This document shows, piece after piece, positions 1-5,110 of a stretch of DNA of 15,496 nt (positions are counted from its first letter, which is position 1; the number at the start of each line of letters is the position of its first letter). The stretch covers positions 1 through 15,496 of the forward strand of contig NZ_DXUU01000055.1 in the NCBI RefSeq assembly GCF_019417665.1, written 5' to 3'. The notes under the pieces are model-generated. The model saw only the letters and a program-made list of their open reading frames with translations. It searched no databases and was not told the DNA's origin. This DNA is from Ruminococcus sp. Lineage in GTDB: Bacteria > Bacillota > Clostridia > Oscillospirales > Ruminococcaceae. A program made the position numbers and the translations under genes.

Positions 1-2
1 TC

Positions 3-827
3 ATTCGCAATCATATTCTTCCGGATCTCGGAACAAAGTATCTCACGGATATGACAACACATCAGCTGAATGATTTTGTCTATGAGAAACTGCAAAGCGG
101 TCGATTATGCGGGACAGGCGGACTTTCTGCTCGATTTGTACAGGACATTATGCGAGTTTACCACAGCATAGAACAGTATGCAGTGCAGGAATATCACATT
201 CAGGGAACGCATTTCACCATGCCAAAAGCGGAGAAAAAACAGCTGGATGTTCTGTCTTCTGAAGAGCGAAAGAAGCTGGAGCAGTATCTACTGCAGACAG
301 GACTGACCATTGATTTGGCAATTCTGCTGTGCTTGTTCACTGGCTTGCGTGTAGGCGAATTGTGCGGCTTGCAGTGGAATGATATTGATTTTGAAAACGG
401 AACGCTTTCTGTAAAACGAACGGTGCAGAGAGTCTATCGAAACGGCAGTTCCGAGGTACTGATCGGCTCTCCCAAAAGCAGAACTTCTGTGCGGACAATT
501 CCGGTTCCGTCCTTCTTGTTGGCATTGCTGGAAAAGAAAAAGCGACAGAATTTTTTGTACTTGATTACTGGGAAAAGCAAACCGGCAGAACCGAGAACCA
601 TGCAGTATCGGTTTCAGAAAATCCTGAAACTCTGTGGTATCCGGAAGGTTCCATTTCATCTGCTTCGACACACTTATGCTACAGATTGTATTGCTCATGG
701 GTTTGATGCAAAGACGCTGAGTGAATTGCTGGGACACGCTGATGCCAGTATTACTTTGAATCGATATGTGCATTCTTCTATGCAGATGAAGCAGGAATAT
801 GTAAAGCGGTTACAATTGACGGGATAA
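3..827 (+). CDS. Tyrosine recombinase/integrase, 5' end cut by window edge
   Basis: Site-specific recombinase of the phage-integrase family, which breaks and rejoins DNA through a tyrosine. The reading frame is open to the left edge and encodes IRNHILPDLGTKYL before the first ATG (51), typical of the core-binding domain, so ATG 51 is not the real start and the gene is partial. Numbered from ATG 51, the catalytic set looks complete: R100 (in GLRVGELCGL), K142, H203 and R206 (HLLRH), H229 (LLGHAD) and nucleophile Y239. It resembles the recombinase at 1405-2397 in its catalytic half but is clearly a different protein. It lies outside the tRNA-fragment att site, so it probably belongs to a second or older element or to the flank. 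Nothing in the visible part suggests inactivation. Its partner att site is not identified. Confidence 0.9.
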   Translation: MRNHILPDLGTKYLTDMTTHQLNDFVYEKLQSGRLCGTGGLSARFVQDIMRVYHSIEQYAVQEYHIQGTHFTMPKAEKKQLDVLSSEERKKLEQYLLQTGLTIDLAILLCLFTGLRVGELCGLQWNDIDFENGTLSVKRTVQRVYRNGSSEVLIGSPKSRTSVRTIPVPSFLLALLEKKKRQNFLYLITGKSKPAEPRTMQYRFQKILKLCGIRKVPFHLLRHTYATDCIAHGFDAKTLSELLGHADASITLNRYVHSSMQMKQEYVKRLQLTG

Positions 828-945
828 TGTTTCACCGTCAAAAAATCGTATGAGAAATGCGAAAAACATTGGAAACAGCGTGGATTTTTAGGCTTGAATG
901 GTCAATGGGCGGATTTTACGAAGAAATCTACATTTCATAGAAACA

Positions 946-989
946 AAATGCCATGCTGAGAAGATGTGCTTTCCCAGCATGGCATTTTT
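946..989 (+). terminator. Rho-independent terminator, possibly bidirectional
   Basis: Perfect 13-bp inverted repeat: AAATGCCATGCTG at 946-958 and CAGCATGGCATTT at 975-987, with a 16-base loop and a T run to 989. The left arm starts with A residues, so the same hairpin would also have a T-rich tail on the minus strand. It is the first terminator downstream of the recombinase gene ending at 827. Confidence 0.75.
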
Positions 990-1015
990 CATGGCTCTAA
1001 TTTTGATTTTACAAC

Positions 1016-1066
1016 AAAAAAACGATAGCCCCAACCTACCGTTTTATTTTAGCCTATCGTTTTTTT
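1016..1066. terminator. Inverted repeat with A and T runs, bidirectional terminator-like
   Basis: A run of seven A then CGATAG (1016-1028) pairs perfectly with CTATCG then seven T (1054-1066) across a 25-base loop. The U tract is part of the stem, as in many bidirectional terminators. The long loop makes it weaker than its neighbours. Confidence 0.6.
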
Positions 1067-1085
1067 ATTGTTTCAGAAATGCAAA

Positions 1086-1123
1086 CAGCCTGCTGGGAAA
1101 ACGCTCCACAGCAGGCTGCTTTT
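1086..1123 (+). terminator. GC-rich hairpin with T run, terminator-like
   Basis: CAGCCTGCTG (1086-1095) pairs perfectly with CAGCAGGCTG (1109-1118) over a 13-base loop. Outer bases GCAAA (1081-1085) can pair with TTTGC (1120-1124) around a small bulge. A short T run follows. This is the third terminator-like hairpin in under 200 bases. Confidence 0.6.
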
Positions 1124-1164
1124 GCTTGATAAAACCGAAAAAGGCACGCATTTTCGGCATTTTT

Positions 1165-1206
1165 CCAAAAAGAAAGCACTGCACAATTGTATCATTTGTG
1201 CAGTGC
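1165..1206 (-). terminator. Terminator of the minus-strand tRNA-fMet gene
   Basis: A perfect 11-bp stem, GCACTGCACAA (1176-1186) with TTGTGCAGTGC (1196-1206), encloses a 9-base loop. On the minus strand it starts five bases after the CCA end of the tRNA fragment and is followed by TTTCTTTTTGG, a classic U tract. Its position and polarity fit the native transcription terminator of the tRNA gene, which implies that the sequence left of 1212 is the original chromosomal downstream flank. Confidence 0.75.
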
Positions 1207-1211
1207 GGTTA

Positions 1212-1256
1212 TGGTTGCGGGAGCCAGATTTGAACTGACGACCTTCGGGTTATGAG
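1212..1256 (-). other. tRNA-fMet 3' fragment; probable element attachment site (attL)
   Basis: Read on the minus strand, this is the 3' part of an initiator-type tRNA-Met gene: anticodon loop CTCATAA (anticodon CAT), anticodon-stem 3' arm CCCGA with the three C typical of initiators, variable loop AGGTC, T arm GTCAG-TTCAAAT-CTGGC, acceptor 3' strand TCCCGCA, then A and encoded CCA-type end. The matching anticodon-stem 5' arm (TCGGG) is absent; the bases there read CTGAATT instead, so identity to a tRNA stops at the anticodon loop. Tyrosine recombinases of genomic islands commonly cross over at the anticodon loop of tRNA genes. Because the 3' half is left behind, the intact tRNA should lie at the far right end of the element. 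The fragment alone cannot make a tRNA. Confidence 0.8.
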
Positions 1257-1319
1257 AATTCAGACTGTATGCTTCCAAACCATTAAGTATATATCAATGA
1301 TGCCCTTTCCATGTTTTCC

Positions 1320-1347
1320 TTGATGATATAATTATTTGTTTCATAAT
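1320..1347 (+). promoter_or_regulatory. Possible sigma-A promoter for the integrase gene
   Basis: TTGATG (1320-1325) and CATAAT (1342-1347) are separated by 16 bases in an AT-rich leader, about 58 bases before the integrase start. The match is modest, and AT-rich DNA gives such matches by chance. Confidence 0.35.
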
Positions 1348-1404
1348 AGTATAACAATGTCATTACTTTTATATGATATTATGATATTCAAGGAGGTAAT
1401 AAAC

Positions 1405-2397
1405 ATGGAAGAAATAAGAAAAGATATGTTGCTAAAAGATTGGCTTGATATCTGGTACGAAACATATGCAATACCGTTTGTCAAAAAGTCAACGCAGGTG
1501 TCATACGAATGTTATATTCGTCTGCATATCAAACCCCATATAGGAGATATGCGACTCTGCGACTTAAATGCAATTGTATTGCAACAATTCTTCAATTATC
1601 AATATGAAAGAGGAAGTTGTAAAGGAACAACACTTTCACCAAAGACATTGCTGAATATGCGAATGATGATTCATGAGGCGATTGGTGAAGCAGTGAAAAA
1701 CAATTTGATTGATTGCAATTATGTAGAATACGTAAAACTGCCAAAACAGCAAAAAGAAGAACGACGTGTACTTACCCATGACGAGCAAACAAGATTGCTC
1801 AATACGCTGAAAGCAAGCGACGATCCGTTTGCATTCGGCGTTTTTTTATGCCTTACAACCGGAATTCGAATTGGGGAATTATGTGGTTTGTACTGGAGTG
1901 ATTTCAAAACCTCCGGTAATTTAACTACAATGAGAATTAAAAGAACTCTGAACCGTATTCCTAATTTGAAATCAGGCAAAGGAACCATTATCAATATTTC
2001 AGCACCAAAAAGTCAGGCTGCTCTCAGAGAGATTCCTCTTGAGGAAAGTATTTTACAATTTCTGGAGCAATACCGTCTGAAGCAGCTGACACTGATTGGC
2101 GCACATCATACTTATGGGGATCAGTTTGTTCTCAGCAGAATTCCAGGGCAACCAATTGAGCCGAAATTCATGCAGAATCGATTTAAGAAATTTCTGAAAG
2201 ATGCATCCATTTCGGATGCAAGCTTTCATTCTCTGCGACATACATTTGCAACAAGAGCATTAGAGTGCGGTATCGATTACAAAACGCTCAGTGTACTTTT
2301 AGGACATGCAGACGTAACAACAACCATGAATCTTTATCAACATGTGCTTATCGAGCAAAAAAAAGATGCCATGAGAAAAATCATGCAGCAATTCTAA
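1405..2397 (+). CDS. int: Tyrosine recombinase/integrase of the conjugative element
   Basis: Integrase expected to catalyse insertion and excision of the element at its tRNA att site. The ATG at 1405 is chosen because AAGGAGGT (1390-1397) lies 7 bases upstream; the open frame extends 23 codons further left to 1336 but without a ribosome binding site. The product has 330 residues. An N-terminal core-binding region (about 1-115) precedes the catalytic domain with the full set R155 (GIRIGELCGL), K202, H275 and R278 (HSLRH), H301 (LLGHAD) and nucleophile Y311. It sits about 150 bases inside the tRNA-fMet fragment, the usual place for an ICE integrase, and is closed by a strong terminator at 2454. 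No separate excisionase (Xis) gene is recognisable nearby. Activity is inferred from intact motifs. Confidence 0.93.
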   Translation: MEEIRKDMLLKDWLDIWYETYAIPFVKKSTQVSYECYIRLHIKPHIGDMRLCDLNAIVLQQFFNYQYERGSCKGTTLSPKTLLNMRMMIHEAIGEAVKNNLIDCNYVEYVKLPKQQKEERRVLTHDEQTRLLNTLKASDDPFAFGVFLCLTTGIRIGELCGLYWSDFKTSGNLTTMRIKRTLNRIPNLKSGKGTIINISAPKSQAALREIPLEESILQFLEQYRLKQLTLIGAHHTYGDQFVLSRIPGQPIEPKFMQNRFKKFLKDASISDASFHSLRHTFATRALECGIDYKTLSVLLGHADVTTTMNLYQHVLIEQKKDAMRKIMQQF

Positions 2398-2453
2398 AAC
2401 GAAAACCAGCAGCATATCTTGTGTGATAAATTTTAGACAATATCATCTCTCCC

Positions 2454-2501
2454 AAAAGCTTCATATCTTGCATTCATGCAAGGTATGAGGCTTTTCTTTT
2501 T
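2454..2501 (+). terminator. Strong rho-independent terminator after the integrase gene
   Basis: A 19-base left arm (2454-2472) pairs with 2477-2495 over a TTCA tetraloop; the only imperfections are two G-T wobble pairs. The tail 2492-2501 is nearly all T. It separates integrase transcription from the following operon. It ends right before the ribosome binding site of the next gene, so any promoter upstream of it would make it a leader terminator. Confidence 0.85.
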
Positions 2502-2518
2502 GAGGAGGTAAAATCTCA

Positions 2519-2884
2519 GTGGAAATCACAAATTGGTATCAGGCAAGAAAAAAGCTGATACGTCATGAACGTCATTTATCAGAAAAAGATCAGGAACATG
2601 GAACATTTCTGCTTGGTGATGCAGAAGTAGCATCAGATGTAGATATTTGCAAGGCGGTAGAACGTAATCTGCTTTATTCAAAACTACATCATGCAATTCA
2701 TCAATTAAACGAGACAGAACAGCAACTCATTACTTTCATTTATTTTCAAGAAATGTCCATTCGACAGTATGCCTTGATGGAGCATATTGCCTATGCAACA
2801 GCATGGGAACGACATAAAAAAACAATTACAAAGCTCCAAGCTGCTATGATTACTGTTGGCGAAGGAACAGAAAGTGAGGTGTAA
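2519..2884 (+). CDS. Sigma-70 region 4-like small DNA-binding protein
   Basis: A 121-residue protein starting with GTG; GAGGAGGT at 2502-2509 lies 9 bases upstream. Residues about 61-110 (LNETEQQLITFIYFQEMSIR and onward) have the pattern of a sigma region 4 helix-turn-helix: an EQ-containing first helix, then a 'S-I-R-Q-Y-A' turn, then a basic helix ending WERHKKTITKL. Such sigma-like proteins are frequent in Firmicutes mobile elements, where they are thought to control transfer or excision genes. There is no region 2, so it is not a full sigma factor. The stop codon TAA shares one base with an ATG of the next open frame, which points to a translationally linked operon. The regulatory target is unknown. 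Confidence 0.75.
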   Translation: MEITNWYQARKKLIRHERHLSEKDQEHGTFLLGDAEVASDVDICKAVERNLLYSKLHHAIHQLNETEQQLITFIYFQEMSIRQYALMEHIAYATAWERHKKTITKLQAAMITVGEGTESEV

Positions 2885-2889
2885 TGCAG

Positions 2890-3201
2890 ATGGAAAAAGT
2901 AATTTCACATGGTTTTATTGCTCTAAAACCTGAAAAAATATCAGAACTATCCCTTGAGGCATATGGAGTGCTTTCTATGATGGTGAACGATCCGGGATGT
3001 GATTATGTAACATTACAAGAACTACACCATCTTTCTCCAAAGGACAGTATATCCACCATCAAATCTGCTGTTCGTGAATTGCAGGAAAAGAATTGGATTT
3101 TTGAAACTGTAGATGAAAAATATATTGTCAACAAAGAGAAAATGATTCTTTCCATGACATACATTTGTGCAAATATTTCAAGAGCAGCAAGGATGGTGTA
3201 A
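2890..3201 (+). CDS. Small winged-helix-like protein, function unknown
   Basis: I chose the ATG at 2890 because GAGGT (2876-2880) is 9 bases upstream; the alternative ATG at 2884 overlaps the previous stop and would be only 3 bases from that site. The product has 103 residues. Its layout (LSLEAYGVLSMMV, then a helix with SPKDSISTIKSAVRELQEKN, then a strand pair) resembles the winged-helix N-terminus of the next protein (ATARGVLITMISMP, KIGTALKELEKLGYL). It looks like a stand-alone relative of the replication-initiator HTH domain. The gene is packed between the sigma-like gene and the initiator-like gene. A DNA-binding role in copy or transfer control is inferred only. Confidence 0.65.
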   Translation: MEKVISHGFIALKPEKISELSLEAYGVLSMMVNDPGCDYVTLQELHHLSPKDSISTIKSAVRELQEKNWIFETVDEKYIVNKEKMILSMTYICANISRAARMV

Positions 3202-3204
3202 GAA

Positions 3205-4224
3205 GTGCCTATTTTAAAGAAAAAAATCACAAGTGATTTTACAGTAGTACATAACGCCTTTGTGCGTGATGAAAAGCTGGGTGCTACAGCAAGAGGTGTG
3301 CTGATCACAATGATATCCATGCCAGAAAACTGGAAATTTTCTATCAAAGGATTATCTGCCATTCTGCCAGACGGAGAACGAAAAATCGGCACTGCCCTAA
3401 AAGAACTCGAAAAGCTTGGGTATTTAATCCGTAAAAGAATTTATGTAAATGGAAAAGTGTCTGAATGGAATTACATTTTCAGCGATGAACCAATGGAACA
3501 CAATGAGGATAAGTCAGATAGTGCAAATTCCAATGACAAACCAACCAAACAAAACAATACTAAACCAGACAGTACCACTTCCAATTACAGCGAATCCTCT
3601 TCACATGTAGATCAGCAAAACCTAGATCTACGTTTCGTCGATGTAGGTTTTGTTGATGTAGAAAACGTCGATGATTATCAAATAAATAATAATCAAATAC
3701 TAAAAGAATCAAGTACTGTAAATATCAATCCTATCCATCCTACGCAGCCTTTCCCTAAGCCTGAATCGTCGGATAGGATAGATGCGGATGGATATACAGA
3801 AGCACTGGAAACAATATCGGAACAAGTAGACGCAGCATCCCTTTTGCAGATTACCAATCGAAAAACAGGCATGCCTATGTATGACAGTGACGCCGTACAA
3901 GAACTCGTAGAGTTAATTGCATGGGTGTATACAACACCGCAGAAAACAATGCCAATTAACGGAGTAGCTCTGTCAATTGACATTATTCGAAGCCAATTCC
4001 ATAAGCTGGACAGCGAACATCTGACATATGTGCTGGACAGCTTACGGAACAATTGCGCAAAAATCAAAAACCGACGTAATTATCTGCTGACTTGTCTGTT
4101 TAATGCTCCGTCCACAATGAGTGGGTATTACCAGAATCAAGTGCAGCATAATTTGAGCATTACAGATGCCATAGAAAGCCGCAGCAGCCCAAACGTTTAC
4201 GCTCAGCTTGTTGAAAAAAATTGA
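3205..4224 (+). CDS. Replication-initiator-like protein, winged helix plus DUF6017-like domain
   Basis: A 339-residue protein with a GTG start 8 bases after AAGGATGG. Residues about 1-95 form a winged-helix domain as in plasmid-type initiators (FTVVHNAFVRDEKLGATARG onward). Residues 96-195 are a polar Asn/Ser/Thr-rich linker containing five VDxx[N/F]-type pentapeptides (residues 135-159). The C-terminal part (about 230-330) has the DUF6017 pattern: I-x-x-V-x-x-Q-F-x-K-L-D-S-E-H-L-x-Y-V-L-D-S-L, then NRRNYLLTCLFNAPSTM and a YY pair. Proteins of this layout sit near the integrase end of many Clostridia ICEs and plasmids and probably start replication of the excised circle. The linker-coding DNA has origin-like repeats. 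The exact biochemical role is inferred from the architecture. Confidence 0.75.
   Translation: MPILKKKITSDFTVVHNAFVRDEKLGATARGVLITMISMPENWKFSIKGLSAILPDGERKIGTALKELEKLGYLIRKRIYVNGKVSEWNYIFSDEPMEHNEDKSDSANSNDKPTKQNNTKPDSTTSNYSESSSHVDQQNLDLRFVDVGFVDVENVDDYQINNNQILKESSTVNINPIHPTQPFPKPESSDRIDADGYTEALETISEQVDAASLLQITNRKTGMPMYDSDAVQELVELIAWVYTTPQKTMPINGVALSIDIIRSQFHKLDSEHLTYVLDSLRNNCAKIKNRRNYLLTCLFNAPSTMSGYYQNQVQHNLSITDAIESRSSPNVYAQLVEKN
3607..3681 (+). repeat. Five 15-bp tandem repeats inside the initiator-like gene
   Basis: Units start at 3607, 3622, 3637, 3652 and 3667. The middle three are most alike: GTCGATGTAGGTTTT, GTTGATGTAGAAAAC, GTCGATGATTATCAA. They encode VDQQN-LDLRF-VDVGF-VDVEN-VDDYQ. 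An AT-rich run follows (about 3677-3729). Iteron-like arrays next to AT-rich DNA within a rep gene are known from plasmid replicons, so this may be an origin; it may equally be just a repetitive linker. Confidence 0.6.
3728..3779. repeat. 9-bp perfect inverted repeat in the initiator-like gene
   Basis: ATCCTATCC at 3728-3736 is matched by GGATAGGAT at 3771-3779, with a 34-base interval. It lies directly after the 15-bp repeats and the AT-rich stretch, in the weakly constrained linker. It may be a protein-binding site or cruciform of an intragenic origin; it may also be coincidental. Confidence 0.45.
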
Positions 4225-4241
4225 ATTTTGGAGGAATTATC

Positions 4242-4610
4242 ATGAACATGACCATTTTGACACAAGACGATATTTTCGTCAATTACAGCCACATTGCCAG
4301 CATTCGCTTTCTCAGTGGCATTTTGAAAGCGGACGACAAATCATCACAGATCGAAGTCTATCAGGTTGCAGCTGACATGGCTGTACCCATTCCAGACGAA
4401 GATGGGAATATGCAGCAGCAAATTGAATTGGGAATGTACCTAACCCTTGAAGAATGCCTGTCTGTTGCAGACAAGCTTACAGAATGGCTGAGCACCTCTG
4501 ATAGCAGACCATATCTTTTCAAAATGCCACCAATGGAAATGTCAGAAATGCCATCTGCACCGGAAAAGTCTGTTAACTCCAAACTGGAATATCGACCAGA
4601 TGAAGCGTGA
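4242..4610 (+). CDS. Conserved-looking element protein of unknown function
   Basis: A 122-residue protein. ATG 4242 is preceded by GGAGG (4230-4234) at 7 bases; the open frame reaches left to TTG 4221, overlapping the previous gene, but that codon lacks a binding site. I do not recognise a family. The protein is acidic, with no membrane segment or signal peptide. The first 90 residues read as a compact alpha/beta domain, including QIEVYQVAADMAVPIPDEDG and LGMYLTLEECLSVADKLTEWL. The tail (about 91-122) is Met/Pro/Ser-rich and probably disordered. It sits between the initiator-like and pcfB-like genes, in the same direction, with its TGA inside the ribosome binding site region of the next gene, so it is co-translated with the transfer operon. 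A cytosolic accessory role is a guess. Confidence 0.7.
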   Translation: MNMTILTQDDIFVNYSHIASIRFLSGILKADDKSSQIEVYQVAADMAVPIPDEDGNMQQQIELGMYLTLEECLSVADKLTEWLSTSDSRPYLFKMPPMEMSEMPSAPEKSVNSKLEYRPDEA

Positions 4611-4621
4611 GGTGAAGATAC

Positions 4622-5110
4622 ATGCCAGGAGAAACAGAAAAAGACATTCGCAGCATAATTGATTTGGTCATTCAGGGCAAAGACATCACCAAAGAACTGA
4701 TACAACAGGCAATGCAGGGGTTTTTGCAGCAAGATTTTGGTTCAAATACAAAACAAGGAAAGACAAGTTTACGCAAGCTCTCAGAACAAAGCAGCGGAAA
4801 ACTGGAATCCATTGAAGTATCTCAGGCAAACATCAAAGACTTTGAAGCAACAGCTGCAAAATATGATATTACATTCGCAGTAAAGCGAGACTCTGGAACA
4901 AACCCACCAACACACCATGTTTTTTTCGCTGCAAAAGATGCAGATAATTTCAAGCGTGCCTTTACAGAATACGCAGCCAACGTTTCCGAAAAGGCAAAAA
5001 CACGCTATGAAATTCCCAGAGAACAAATTCAATCCCGTGCTGCTCAAATCCAAAAGGAACCTCGACAAAAAGATCGAGTTCGTGCCAGAGAGCAGCAGGA
5101 AACGAGGTGA
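4622..5110 (+). CDS. PcfB-like protein (DUF3801), relaxosome/coupling accessory
   Basis: A 162-residue protein; GAGGTGA (4609-4615) lies 6 bases before the ATG. It shows the DUF3801 signature: GKTSLRKL, then a short gap and SIEVSQANIKDFEATAAKYD, then ITFAVKRD, a proline-containing loop, and VFFAAKDADNFKRAFTEYAA. In pCF10, PcfB accompanies the coupling ATPase PcfC and helps bring the relaxosome to it. Here the gene lies directly upstream of the coupling ATPase gene and overlaps its start (TGATG), matching that pairing. The C-terminal 25 residues are rich in Arg, Gln and Lys and may contact DNA. There is no membrane segment, so it should act in the cytosol at the channel entrance. Confidence 0.85.
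   Translation: MPGETEKDIRSIIDLVIQGKDITKELIQQAMQGFLQQDFGSNTKQGKTSLRKLSEQSSGKLESIEVSQANIKDFEATAAKYDITFAVKRDSGTNPPTHHVFFAAKDADNFKRAFTEYAANVSEKAKTRYEIPREQIQSRAAQIQKEPRQKDRVRAREQQETR

Larger units (their letters stand above)
828..1404. other. Intergenic region with hairpins, att site and integrase leader
   Basis: This stretch of about 580 bases has no gene I can support. From left to right it holds a short AT-rich spacer, three inverted repeats followed by T runs (946-989, 1016-1066, 1086-1123), a hairpin facing the minus strand (1165-1206), a tRNA-fMet 3' fragment (1212-1256), and an AT-rich leader with a possible promoter and the ribosome binding site of the integrase gene. A 111-codon open frame at 898-1233 runs through all the hairpins and has no ribosome binding site or family resemblance, so it is not called. 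Confidence 0.7.

Noticed and set aside
898..1233. 111-codon plus-strand open frame
   Set aside because: It runs through four hairpins and into the tRNA fragment, lacks a ribosome binding site and has no protein-like composition or family pattern.
1190..1290. Intact tRNA gene on the minus strand
   Set aside because: Only the 3' part matches. The 5' acceptor strand, D arm and anticodon-stem 5' arm are absent from the sequence above 1256.
1336..1404. Upstream extension of the integrase to the first in-frame ATG at 1336
   Set aside because: There is no ribosome binding site before 1336, whereas AAGGAGGT lies at ideal distance before ATG 1405; the extra 23 residues look like translated leader.
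3607..3681. CRISPR array
   Set aside because: The 15-bp units are directly adjacent with no spacers and lie in a coding frame; no cas gene is present in the window.
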